The notes under the pieces were generated by a model. It worked only from the letters and a program-made list of their open reading frames with translations, was not told where the DNA came from and did no database searches. From Apricaphanius iberus (lineage: Eukaryota > Chordata > Actinopteri > Cyprinodontiformes > Aphaniidae), in the NCBI GenBank assembly GCA_028564705.1, contig JAPXFQ010002663.1:85001-149000 (forward strand): DNA of 64,000 bases. The letters are read 5' to 3'. How positions within the stretch are numbered: the first letter of the stretch is position 1; every line of letters begins with the position of its first letter. The position numbers and the translations under genes were made by a program. This document shows, piece after piece, positions 46,401-55,900 of the stretch.

Positions 46401-49400
46401 TGTGAGAAAAGCCCCATAAAATATAATTACAAATTCAACCGCAGTTCTGTTATTGAAGACAAAACAAAAACTCGCAATTCCTGTATCCCTGGATGGCATA
46501 AATTATCACGATATATTGGCGTATCGATATTTTCTTACATCCCTACTGGACCCATCAGAACAGACCAAACCTTGACCTCCTAGAACCTGAAGAGGCTCAG
46601 AGCCCAACATCAGAACCAGAACCAGTCAGGAACATAATTAATGGACAACATTACGATCCGACTCACCCGGTACCGTTACAAAAACCCGTCAGACCGGACC
46701 GACACCAGAACAAGGAGGTCCAACAACCTCAGCGGGGAAAAAGGAGAAGTTGGGAACGTCTCCAGGATCAGCTGCAGGTTCAAAAACCTCCAGAACTCGG
46801 AAGCTTCCCGGAAGACCGGGTGAAACAGGCTTCAGGTTACCGTGGCAACCTGAGGCAAGTAAGGCGGTGGTGGCATCATGATGTGGGATGTCGGATCAGC
46901 AGAAAGCTGCTGGAGAGGCCGACCAGAACATTCCCAGAATGTTACTGGGTCAGATTCTGATTCCCATCGGAACAGACGGGCGTGGTGGTCAGTACCTGGT
47001 TTCTGGTCCTCTTCATCGCTGTCGTCTCTGCGTTTCTCCTCCTCTTCCTCCTGCTGCTCTTCATCACTTCCTGCTGCGGCTTTCTTCCTCCGTCCTTCAT
47101 CCTCCTCCTCCTCCTCACTGTCAGACTGCATCACTCCCTTCCACTTCCCTCCTCTATCTCCTTCCTCATCCTCCGGTTTCTCCTCCTCAGAGTCCATCGG
47201 CGCCGCCTTGCGTGTGGCGGCCGTCTCCGTGTCAGAGTCACTGTCGGAGCGGCGTTCCGGAGACGCCGCCGTTTTCCCCTCTTCGTTCTCCGAGTCGCTG
47301 TGAGCGTCCGCAGCTTTGGCCGCTTCCTCCCCGTCCTCCACCTCCGAGCTGCTTCCTCTGCGTTTCACGGGGGACGACACTTCCTCCTCCTCCTCTTCCT
47401 CATTGTCTGACGCGCCACGTTTGATCGGAGACGACTCCTCGTTGTCCGACCCGCTCGTCCGTCTTTTCGTCGGCGACTCCTCCTCTTCCTCGGAGCCGCT
47501 CATCCTTCGTTTGAGCGGAGAGTCTTCGTCGTCGCTGTCGGCGGGCCGAGGAGGCTCCGCCTCCGAGTCGCTCCCGTCGCCGTGGCCCCCGGGGGCCTCG
47601 CCGTCTGAGTCGCTGTCGGCCCTGCGGCGGTCCTCCGCTTCTGAGCTGCTGGCTGCTCCGCCCGTTTCCATGGCGTTGGAGGCGTCTTCATCGTTGCTGC
47701 CTTCATCCTACAGAGACCAAAACACAGGAGGTCAACACGCCGACCGGCGAAGACAGAGAAGAAGAACCAACCTCAGCAGATTTATTTTATTTGCAGTTAA
47801 TAACTTTTACGGAGGCTTTTCGCTGTCTGGCAGCGTTTCAGCAGCTTTACAGTCAGGAGCATAGAAACTGAAAGCTGCTTCTCCATGTTTGGTTCTCATT
47901 TTAGGGACGATCAGTAAACTAGAAATGGAGGACCTGATTGGTCTGCTGGGTTTCTACGGTAACAGCAGGTGGTAATCATACTTTGGTGCTAAACCAATCA
48001 GTGATTTATAAACTAGTAGGAGTATTTAGAAGTCTATTCTCTGAGCTACAGGGAGCCAGAGGAAGGACTTCAGAACTGGGGTGATGGGTTCTACTTTCCT
48101 GGTTCTAGTGAGAACATGAGCAGCAGTCTGATTGACTTTTTATGTAGACCTGTGAAGATACTGTTATCGTAATCATAAATGCATGGATGAGTTTTTCTAG
48201 GTCTCCTTGTGTCATCAGTCCTTAAATCCTAGAAATGTTCCTCAGCTGATTGAAAGCTGACCTTGTTATTGCCTTTATGTGACCCTGGAGGTTCTGGTCT
48301 GAGTCCATTATTACACCCAGATTTCTGGCCTGGTTGCTAGTTTCTAGCTGGATTAACTGAAGCTGTGTGCTGATTCCGGATCGTTCCTCTTTAGGTCCAA
48401 AAATAATTACTTGAGTTTGGTTTCCGTTTAGCTGGAGAAAGTTACGGGACATCCAGCTGTTGATGTTCAATGCATTCATTTAAGGTCTGGATAGAATCAA
48501 AGTCACCTGGTGACGTAATGTACAACTGCGCTGTATCACCTGCATAGTTATGATAACTAATCTTATTGGTTGTTATAATCTTGGTTAGTGGAAGCATGTA
48601 GATGTTGAACAGAAAGGGTCCCTGGATGGAGCCCTGGGGAACCCCACATGTTTGTTCTGATGAGAAATTGCCCGTTGACAAAAACTATTTCCTGTTCTTC
48701 CAGTAAGACTCAAACCAGCTAAGTACTGTACCAGTGCGTCCGACCCAATAAGAGATCATAGTCTGATCCTGTTGTCGCCACAAACCCGGTTCATCGTTCT
48801 CGGAGTCAAACAGTCTGTTGGTGGTCAGGGTTCCTTTAAGCGCTTCCTTCATTAGAACATCAATAACTGACCTCTGACCTCCGACCATCGCTCCTCATCT
48901 CCTCGCCGTCAGACTGAGGATGCTCGTCCTGAACCGGGGTGCCGCCTCCATCGTCTGAAAAACAAACAGGAGAAAATGATCTTCAGCATGTTGGACGTCA
49001 TCACACAAACTCAGAACCTCATCAGAACTCCACATGATGTTCCTCAGGAACCAAAGCCCGGCTCAGATATTGCTGGTTCTGAGCAACCAAAATAATCAGA
49101 GAAGATCTGTTTAGTTTTTTTTTTCTAGGTTGAGATGTTTGTTGGTCAGCACAGAGCTAGACTTCCTACCTTCTGATGAGCTTTAACCCAGTAGGTCCAT
49201 TTAAACTCTGGTGAGGTGAAGAACTGGACTAAATCTACATAAGTTTCTCTCACTGAATGTTTCCTGCAGCGACGTTCAAATCTGCGGCACAAAGCGATGC
49301 TTCGAAGAGTTTAGGAGCAGATTTACAGTCGGAATGAATCACAGCTCAGAGTTAAAACCAAATCTGGGACGATGGTCGGGTACTGGACCGGATCACTGAA

Positions 49401-50580
49401 GTGGAAAGCAGCCAGAAGTCAAGATGAGACTTTCAGGACAGCTAAGATTAAAGCAAGAAGGAAACATGATGGCTCACTTCAGTCACTTCTAGTCAGTAAC
49501 TGAGAATTGGGATCAGATCATGTAGAAGTTATTATAGTCTAACTCCTAAAACAGTCCCCAGACTCCTGAGTCCTAGCTGGAGTGGCCCAGTCAAAGCCCA
49601 GACCTCAATCCTAGCTGACAGAGCTAGAACAGAGCAGGTAGAACACAGACTCCCTGATGGGATCTACTAGATACTGACTGGAAGACGGTGAATAATAATG
49701 CAGTCAACAATCTAATGCAACATCATTTTATTTTCTGGTCCTTATTTTGTTGAAATCAGTTTTTATTTTTTACATTAAAATGAATTTTTCACAACTTTTT
49801 TTTGTCAAAAAAGGCAATCCTTATTGGTCCTGACTGATTTATAAAGGTCATAAAACATCCAAAGAGCTGAAATATTTTATAGTTATTGTAAATAAACAGC
49901 TGGTGGTGGTTCCCAAACAGCTGGGCCCAAATGTTCAGGAACATCAACGCTTCAGGAGAGACTACTAAAGTCAGCCCGACCAGAACCAGAACCAGCAGAA
50001 GGAACTGGGACTCCAGCTGGCTGAGGAGGAACCTTCCTGGGCTGCAGATTGTTGGAAACATCCCCAGATCAGAGGGCGAAGAAGAGGAGCACCATTCCCA
50101 TCAGTGATGAAGGAAGCTGCAGGTCAGAGTGCAGCCAGGATGGATGTATGTGGACCACATCCTCCGCTGGAGAAATCCCCCAGTTTTACTTCAGATCTTC
50201 CAGGTTTCTCCTCGTCGGTGACTCCAGGTTCTGTTGATCTGCAGCTTTCAGTCATCAGCTGCTAAGACAAACTCAAAGCTGGACTAAAAACCTGAAAACC
50301 TGCCTGAAGCACCAAGAAATGAACCCAGAACACCTGAGCGTTTAGCCTAGAAGCTCCAGGGATCTGTAACCAAACTTCATCGGAACCGGAACCACAGAGC
50401 GCCGAGTTAAGTTTTTAGCCGGCTACGAAACTACAGAACGGGTTCTCAGACGTATTGACCGGGGGATGAACCGCAGCCAGAACCTAAAACGAGGTGCTTC
50501 TTGAGGGGCTAGCTAGCAGTTTGTTATCCGGGTAACAAAGCGCTCTTACCGGACATGAATTCCTCCTCTCCTCCGTCCAT
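35206..50580 (-). CDS. iws1: IWS1, SPT6-interacting transcription elongation factor, complete
   Basis: Nuclear factor that binds SPT6 on elongating RNA polymerase II and links it to mRNA processing and export. Coding exons, 5' to 3': 50550-50580, 48872-48954, 46996-47707, 44899-44964, 44586-44799, 43710-43767, 43524-43630, 43281-43431, 42894-42976, 42674-42803, 42477-42594, 41548-41659, 38279-38335, 37769-37880, then one of two last exons (35206-35331 or 36605-36730). All junctions have AG/GT sites and keep phase, giving 719 aa (human 819). Residues 1-370 are acidic and disordered. LFG, DIFG and FTGF (about 357-390) are TFIIS-N-domain-interacting motifs. About 425-475 is the SDF-x-x-M-L and [15 protein letters not shown] segment; about 480-600 is the conserved TFIIS-N/IWS1 domain ([50 protein letters not shown]). 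The basic tail ends EGNRMPL. The start [10 protein letters not shown] runs directly into the conserved [12 protein letters not shown]. Confidence 0.97.
35541..36295. mobile_element. Inverted-repeat element between the two IWS1 last exons
   Basis: About 90 bp at 35541-35632 recur inverted at 36204-36295. Both arms share 'gagccacttggagtcc', 'cagcgtatatccat' and 'aatgggagtcaatc'. The interior of about 570 bp has no coding potential. A weaker match extends a further 20-30 bp outward on both sides. It is probably a non-autonomous DNA element. It lies downstream of exon A and upstream of exon B. Confidence 0.75.
36605..36730 (-). CDS. iws1: IWS1 alternative last exon A (proximal)
   Basis: Acceptor 'tcctctgcag', phase 0 after exon 14, 126 nt with stop TAG (36605-36607). 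It encodes 41 residues starting [16 protein letters not shown] and ending [13 protein letters not shown]. It aligns without gaps to exon B, 21 of 41 residues identical, concentrated in KK, RR and the last 13 positions. No AATAAA follows closely; a weaker ATTAAA (plus-strand 35784-35789) is about 820 nt downstream. The conserved end argues that it is used, not a decayed copy. Confidence 0.85.
   Translation of the reverse strand, partial: SGYKKAISMLEKHKRRLAEQRKLRRPQGAVKISIEGNRMPL
39141..39166. repeat. (AC)n microsatellite in IWS1 intron
   Basis: 13 AC units in the intron between exons 12 and 13. About 100 bp further on (39265-39293) is a run of TG units, so the two could pair as a hairpin in the transcript. 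Confidence 0.9.
39265..39293. repeat. (TG)n microsatellite in IWS1 intron
   Basis: About 14 TG units, the complementary partner of the AC run at 39141-39166. Confidence 0.9.
39467..41518. mobile_element. hAT-type non-autonomous element in IWS1 intron 12
   Basis: The ends are CAGGGTCATTA and, inverted, CAGGGCTGTAA. The flanks are GTGTGATG (39459-39466) and GCGTGATG (41519-41526), an 8-bp target duplication with one change. Both features are diagnostic of the hAT superfamily. The subterminal parts hold 'aacgaaaacgaacgaaatga' and 'actaaaccgaaactaaac' text known from a common fish hAT repeat. A second element (40341-41430) is nested inside. No transposase frame remains. Confidence 0.85.
40341..41430. 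mobile_element. Nested DNA element inside the intron-12 hAT
   Basis: The two ends are imperfect inverted repeats: the left reads 'ggacgatat' and then 'gcatatcgatga'; the right, inverted, reads 'ggcgataatccga' and then 'gcatatcgatcga'. The interior of about 1 kb is non-coding. The exact borders and target duplication are not clear. Confidence 0.55.
41846..41882. repeat. (TA)n run in IWS1 intron
   Basis: About 36 bases of TA and TTA repeats in the intron between exons 11 and 12 (41660-42476). Confidence 0.85.
43016..43268. repeat. Minisatellite in IWS1 intron 8
   Basis: The core GGCTTTTATTGTGAA occurs intact at about 43016, 43056, 43180 and 43254, with two degenerate copies between. Spacing is irregular (40-125 bp). 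On the IWS1 strand each intact core reads TTCACAATAAAAGCC and so contains AATAAA. The last copy ends only 12 bp from the donor of exon 8. Confidence 0.85.
43443..43470. repeat. (AC)n microsatellite next to IWS1 exon 8
   Basis: 14 AC units just upstream (in IWS1 sense) of exon 8. On the sense strand they form a TG run that leads into the acceptor 'tttgttgtgcag' of exon 8, in place of a normal pyrimidine tract. Confidence 0.9.
44108..44344 (+). repeat. tRNA-derived SINE in IWS1 intron 5
   Basis: Tandem Pol III boxes: GGGCTCAGTGGTAGAG (A box, from 44112) and GGTTCGATTCC (B box, 44155-44165). The body contains 'gggcaaggcactgtcctacc', 'gaatgggtgaatgtgg' and 'taaagcgctttgagtggtca', and ends 'gcgctatataagttcagtcc' and 'atttaccattt'. 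This is a widespread spiny-rayed fish SINE. It is antisense to IWS1. Confidence 0.88.
45008..45305. mobile_element. hAT-type MITE 1 in IWS1 intron 3
   Basis: 298 bp starting TAGGGATGTG and ending with its complement (CACATCCCTA). The flanks ACCTGAAC (45000-45007) and CCCAGAAC (45306-45313) agree at 6 of 8 positions, a decayed 8-bp target duplication. Internal text 'cacgatacgatcgcgtata' is shared with the second element just beside it. Confidence 0.8.
45326..46545. mobile_element. hAT-type MITE 2 in IWS1 intron 3, carrying a Tc1
   Basis: It starts TAGGG and ends with 'ttacatcccta'. A perfect 8-bp target duplication CTGGACCC stands at 45318-45325 and 46546-46553. Its right end ('attggcgtatcgatatttt') matches the right end of MITE 1. 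About 690 bp of its length is a Tc1-like insertion (45425-46113). Confidence 0.88.
45425..46113 (-). mobile_element. Tc1-like transposon, 5' part only
   Basis: The right end on this strand begins with the usual CAGTCGTGGCC terminal repeat (46099-46113). The frame from about 45790 reads [20 protein letters not shown], then [16 protein letters not shown] and [12 protein letters not shown], the paired helix-turn-helix DNA-binding half of a Tc1 transposase. The catalytic DDE half and the other terminal repeat are missing. Confidence 0.88.
46996..47707 (-). CDS. iws1: IWS1 exon 3, acidic low-complexity region
   Basis: The largest IWS1 exon, about 237 codons, starting [13 protein letters not shown] and ending EEDQKPG. 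It is built of Ser-Asp/Glu runs, many of them casein-kinase-2-like SDSE/SDSD sites. It includes a run of four units with S-P-x-K-R (SPLKRR, SPTKRR, SPIKRG, SPVKRR) separated by acidic stretches. All three minus-strand frames look open over long spans because the DNA is so biased; phase with exons 2 and 4 fixes the right one. Confidence 0.93.
47868..48772 (-). mobile_element. L2-type LINE fragment in IWS1 intron 2
   Basis: Minus-strand reverse-transcriptase remains: a [13 protein letters not shown] stretch, [21 protein letters not shown], then [11 protein letters not shown] where an active element has YADDT. Downstream, [19 protein letters not shown] is followed by the 3' part. The catalytic D-D is broken and the frames are split, so it is inactive. 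Its 3' part matches 56200-56560. Confidence 0.85.
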
Positions 50581-50725
50581 CTCTCAGATGAAGACAGACT
50601 CCGGATCGGACCTTACTGGGCGTACTGGTTTCTCTTTTCTGGTTTTTAGTACCAAAGCTGAGAAAACAACAGAAAAGAGAAAACAACACACGCAGGAGCT
50701 AGGTGCAGTTAGCACACCGAGAGCA

Positions 50726-50759
50726 AAAATGGCGGCGCCATTGCTATCTGCGCATGCGT
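50726..50759 (-). promoter_or_regulatory. IWS1 core promoter motifs (YY1-like and NRF1-like)
   Basis: AAAATGGCGGC (50726-50736) matches a YY1 site, and TGCGCATGCGT (50749-50759) an NRF1 site. Both lie 150-180 bp upstream of the IWS1 start codon in a locally CpG-rich patch without a TATA box. That is typical of a housekeeping gene. The transcription start is probably close to these sites. Confidence 0.6.
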
Positions 50760-50789
50760 TGTACATTACGTAATTTAGTTTTCTTCTTT

Positions 50790-51689
50790 TGACGTTTACC
50801 GGATAATAGGAAAAACATTGTAATGTGTAATACTGCCACCTATTGACCTGGAAGGCAAGCAGGGATTAAGCAAAAAATAAATAAATAAAATAAAATAATA
50901 TTTGTTCCTCTGTATTGTCAATGTCAGTTGTTTATGTATTCATTTAACAGCATGACATAGTAACATAGAAATACAAATAAAATAAAAAAATAAAACAAAA
51001 TGTAATTTAAAGTGCAACTCACCCCAAAATAAACCCTTTTTTATATGAACTGTATAAATTAGTCTATAATAGCACTATCTACATGTCTGGTCATTATTTT
51101 ATGTATTTTAGTACATTTGAGTGAAAATATAATTATTTTTTATACCAAAAACAGTTAGTTTGGTGCCCCCAGCTGGTTAAATAATTCAATAGAATTGGAA
51201 ATCCTGCATTGCTAACGACTAAGCTCGGGGTTCTGACGTAGGCTTTGATTAGTGAGGACAGCAGTCCGGCCGTGGTGGGGTATATAAACACGGGTGGTCT
51301 CGGCCACATCTCCGTACTGAGGTGCCTTGAACTGCCTGCAGCACAAAAGGATTTAGAGCAGTTGGCTCGAAACCTGAGTGCTCCGTTATGCAGGTGGTGA
51401 CCCCTACTTGCTGACATCTGCACATTACCTAAAGGTAATAATTGATATCGGTAAATGGAAAACAAAGTTCATTTTTAATGCAATAATTGGGATGCTATGT
51501 GGAAAGTTTTTTTGCACACTACTGAATGATTTTCTCGTCATGCAGATACTTCTAAAAAAGTACTTCATAAAAAGGGTTTCTCATGTACTAAGTAACAGAT
51601 CATGACACTGATTTAATATTTTACAATGTTGTCATTAGATGGAAAAATCTAAAAGTATGCACAAGTTTGAGTTCATAATCAGATTTTTA
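50790..51689. other. Intergenic, upstream of IWS1
   Basis: No gene is seen. A TATATAAA at about 51279 is followed by GC-richer text, but no open frame after it resembles a gene. Confidence 0.5.
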
Positions 51690-52560
51690 AGTTCAAGAAC
51701 CTCTTTTCCATTTCAATTCGTATGATTTAGTTGAGTCCAAGTATTTGGCAACAAGGTGGATGAGCGTGGCCACTGTATCCTCAGTACTACACCTGTCACT
51801 GTAGGTGCAGTGATTGGGGTCAAGTTTATCCCGAACAGCTTGAGACAACAAGGCTATAATGATCCTTTTCAGCAATTTCATCAGCACGGATGTTAATGCA
51901 ATAGTACGATAATCACTACAGTCTTTTTAACATGTTTTCTTTGGAACTGGGACAATATGTGACCTTTTCCAAGCTGCAGCTGCAGTGTGAGTGTATAGCT
52001 GCCACACTAAGGCTAATTCCTTATGTACATTTTTTGGATGGACGCAGGAATGTTGTCAGGGCCGGTAGACTTAGCTAAGTTGAAATGCCAAAAGGTCTCA
52101 GCCACCTGATCTAGCATGATCTGGGGTTTGTCCTCAGGTAGTACAGTCACTCGTTTTAAGATAGCTTAAGAATTCTGTTCCACCACAGCGGCCTCTAATC
52201 CGGTGTAGAAGGTATTTAGTTCCATGACAAAGGCCAGCTCATTGGTTGTTACAGCCAGCTTGTGGTGTTCATTTGGCATCCTAGCCATGTTTTACATGAT
52301 TTCCCACATTTTCCTGGGATTTCTCTAATCATTTGCTTCAGCTCCTTGTCGTTCTTTCTTTTTTTTCTCTCCATTGCGTCATCGTTTTTAAAAGCCAGGT
52401 TCCTTTGTTTGATGTTCTTAGTTACACAAGGTTATTGTTTGGGTATACTTTAACTGTTTTCGTTAGTAAAATAGATTCGACACAAACGTGTATGTAGTCT
52501 GTGATGACTTTGCAGGCAGAATCCAGAGTTCCCTTTCTCAGCTGATCCGATTGAACAGTC
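51690..52560 (-). mobile_element. Jockey-like LINE reverse-transcriptase fragment
   Basis: Minus-strand conceptual pieces: GPDNIPASIQK, HIVPVPKKTC, a stop, then CSDYRTIALTSVLMKLLKR and STEDTVATLIHLVAKYLDSTKSY. These are the first conserved blocks of a non-LTR reverse transcriptase. The fragment ends before the catalytic motifs and contains stop codons. Confidence 0.75.
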
Positions 52561-52736
52561 AACGCATGCTTTTGGTAGATTTTCATTGCTTTTGGTAGTT
52601 TAATAACATCATTTTAACCTCATATTAAAATTTCAATTACATTCAATACATCTAAAAAGGATTTCCCATGTTCTTCTTTTCTTCTTGGACACCAAAGGTG
52701 ATGTCCTTCGTGTTATAAAGTTAATGATGTTACATA

Positions 52737-52742
52737 TTTATT
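52737..52742 (-). terminator. Poly(A) signal of the NLR gene
   Basis: TTTATT on the plus strand (AATAAA on the gene strand), about 185 nt after the stop in the terminal exon. Confidence 0.65.
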
Positions 52743-52926
52743 GATCCATATATAAACAATATCAACACAAAATGACTGACATGATGAAATAAACAGGATG
52801 AAAATCTTTCAGCTCAGAGTTCATCATCATGATCCAGTCAGAGTCTCTTTAAAGTCAAACTGCTGCAGCTTCAACCTCTGAGGATCATCAGGACACAGAT
52901 CAGATTCTCTCCTCTAGCAAAGATCA

Positions 52927-52936
52927 TCATGACCAC
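52927..52936 (-). CDS. NLR terminal coding exon (K-W-S-stop)
   Basis: Acceptor 'ctctctgcag', then G-TGG-TCA-TGA completes a split lysine codon and adds Trp, Ser and a stop. A short tail with tryptophan straight after the last LRR is a known ending of fish NLRs without B30.2. The 3' UTR follows to about 52720. Confidence 0.7.
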
Positions 52937-55900
52937 CTGCAGAGAGAAGAATGCAGAGTTTAGGAGATGAGTGAGTGTTTCCATCCTCTCTCCATCAGCT
53001 GTCAGTCAGTGATGCAGCACATCCAGTAGAAAGAGCAGCAGGGACTTCAGTCCTGTTCAGAGCAGCTGTGGAGCGTAGCCAGCTTCCTTTCAGCTCTCAT
53101 GTTAACGTGTTGGAGTGAACACACTGAGCTCCAAGCTCACACACCTGCACACACTGTTAGCATCAAGTCCACAGTGGAAACAAACTGCTGAGTCATGATG
53201 GCTTCATTACTGCACCAACACTGTAGTGATGGATTTCCTGCTGCTCCATTTAAACACACAAACTCTGGCTGTTGATGAACATCTCATCTGCTTCTGAATG
53301 ATCAGCTGACTAATAAACATGGAGGCTGTCCCTGAACACATCTGGATGGAACTAAGGACAGAAGGACACATGTCCAGATGTGATGAGGGGACTTCAGCAG
53401 AGCTTCTGCTCTGTAGAAAGACCACATGGTTACTAAATGAAATAAGAGGCAGTGATTTCCAGGCTGCAGTCAGACTGATCTCAGAGCTGTGACAAAGATG
53501 AAACTGATCAGTTGTTTCCTGTTGAAATGAGAGAAGCAACAGTCTGAGATCAGATCTGATGCTGCCACAGTTTGATGAATGAGGACCACTGTCTCTATAC
53601 ATGTTGGACGGCTGGCAGCTGGAATCCAGCTGGATTTACTGGAGACATGAACACAACCAGCTTCTGGATCATCTGATTGGCTCATTGTTGTCTCTGTGTC
53701 CAATCAGGAAGCCTGTCACCATTCTCCTCCCACTGAGAAGCTGCAGCTTTACTGGAAACACTGGATCTTTGCTGTGATACTAACTGGGTTTAGTTCAATA
53801 CTGCTGACAGCAGCTGGACTCACTGCAACCATCTACTTACTTCAGATTCTCTACAAGATCCTTCAGCTGCTGAACATCTGATTCCTTCAGGTAGTTTCCT
53901 CTCAGGTCCAGTTCTGTTAGATGACAGGAGTTGGACTTCATAGCTGAGGCCAGAGAAGCACAGCTGATCTCTGACAAACCACACCCCCACAATCTGAAGA
54001 AATAATAAAAACATGTGAGCTGAAGCCAACAGGATGCAGGTTAAAATATAAAATATAACACACGTTTTCTTCCTCATCTTCTTTTTGTATTTGATTCACA
54101 CATTGAAACAAAAGTATTAACACAGCTAGTCCCTTTTTACTTTTCTTGTCGCCATCTTGGCTCTTTCCATTGGTTAGCTTTCAGTGACATATCCTTTTAA
54201 GCAGCATCACCGGTGATGTTGGCTTTTAGTGTATCCTGCTAGAGCAACACGTTGTGCAGATTGACCAACTGAAAGCGTAAACTGTGTTGTGTGTCACACC
54301 TTTAGAGCTCAGTGGAGCTCACACACTATGGCATGAAGTAGTCTTTTGAGACAGCTGAAAAACGCAGTGTGAGCCAAGCATGAAGCAAGAGGATGACAGC
54401 ATTGTTGAAATTAGCAGGTACTAGGGGTGTCACGTTCTCCAAATCCTCAATTCGGTTTAAATTTTTGATTTTAAGGTCACGATTCAATTCAATTCAATTT
54501 TCTTACAGCGCAGAGATCTATGCCATTTTTAGACTAGTGTGATCTAAGGTCATTGGTGTTTATAAAAATGTGTACAACAAAGCTTGTTTCGAAATATGGA
54601 CTACATGTAAATGGTGCAGCTTCTATTATTCCAGTGTAATATATCACAATAGGCACTAATGGTCCAATTTAAACAACTTATTTAAAATATGAGAGTAACA
54701 ATCTTATTCATTAATGTTCCACAAAAAGAAAATTTCACTAAAAAAAGAGTTGTCACAGAGGGTGGCTGCCATCTAGTAACTCTTTTTAGTTACTGCAGTG
54801 TGCATAACTAATACTGTAAGGGAGACACGACGGCTGAGAGGAGCTGTCTGTTGAAATGTACAACAGACAGCAGTCTTCTTTTTTTAAACACAAATGTTGA
54901 CTTAACTCACAATGCGAAACATTTCTACACTGGTGGTTTGAGAGTAGCAGAAATGGCTTTAGCTCTGGTCCTGCTGCTCCTTTTTTAATCCGCCATAGCA
55001 ATGGTTTACCTGTAGCTTAGCTAAAAGCTGGCATCAGCTAATATGTGTGGTAGAAGTGTGCTATGTTAACTGGGGATGTTCTTGTGATGAAGCAGCTATT
55101 GCTGAGTTGTAGGAAAACTGGTGAGAATTACTCGTCAGGAAAAATGCAATGTGTGGTTCCTTGCGATAAGGAAATAAATCAGTTTTGAGTAAAGTTTCAG
55201 TCGGTTTCGCCTCTTAACGGGTGGTACAAACTCCCAGTGGGACGGTAGTCACACTACAGTATGTAAACCTGAGAGGAGGTGATCGCAATCTTCATATCTA
55301 CAGTTTAATGTCGACACAACTTTCACACCAGAAATATCATAACTAAACTTAAATATGGTTTCGTACCTCAGTGTTTTTAGTCTGCAGTCAGGAGTCTGTA
55401 GAAAACCACAGAGCTCCTTCACTCCAGCATCTTTCAGGTCATAGTTGATGCTCAGGTCCAGTTCTGTCAGATGGGAGGGGTTGGACTTCAGAGCTGAGGC
55501 CAGATAAGTCCAGCTGATCTCTGACAAACTGCAGTATGTCAATCTAAATAAATAGAACAACATTTGAGCTGAAGGCAACGGGAGGCAGGTTAAAACTGAA
55601 ATATGAACAAATGATGAAAATATAGATAATTAATTTACTGCATGTAAAAGTCACAGAAACAGGATGAACTGGTATTTGATGTGTGACAAAGTCAAACTGG
55701 TGTACTGAGTTACAACCAGTAGCACAATAACATGTTATTATGATATGTTGCTAAAAAACTGTGGCTTCAGAGCTGTTTATTAATGCTGCTGCGATTTAAT
55801 GGAAGCAGGTTATTTCAACAGTGACAGGAACCTATTGATTTGATGGATTTGACTTTGTTACTGTAGAGCTGGGTTAGACTCTCTGGTCCAGCATCTAACC

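Noticed and set aside
46878..47864. Long plus-strand frames rich in Ser/Pro/Leu (up to 182 codons)
   Set aside because: They are shadows of the acidic IWS1 exon 3, whose biased codons leave other frames open.
53696..53881. Plus-strand frame of 61 codons with a hydrophobic stretch like a membrane segment
   Set aside because: It overlaps antisense to NLR LRR exon 4, has no promoter or family resemblance, and the hydrophobic part can be explained as the complement of intron and LRR sequence.
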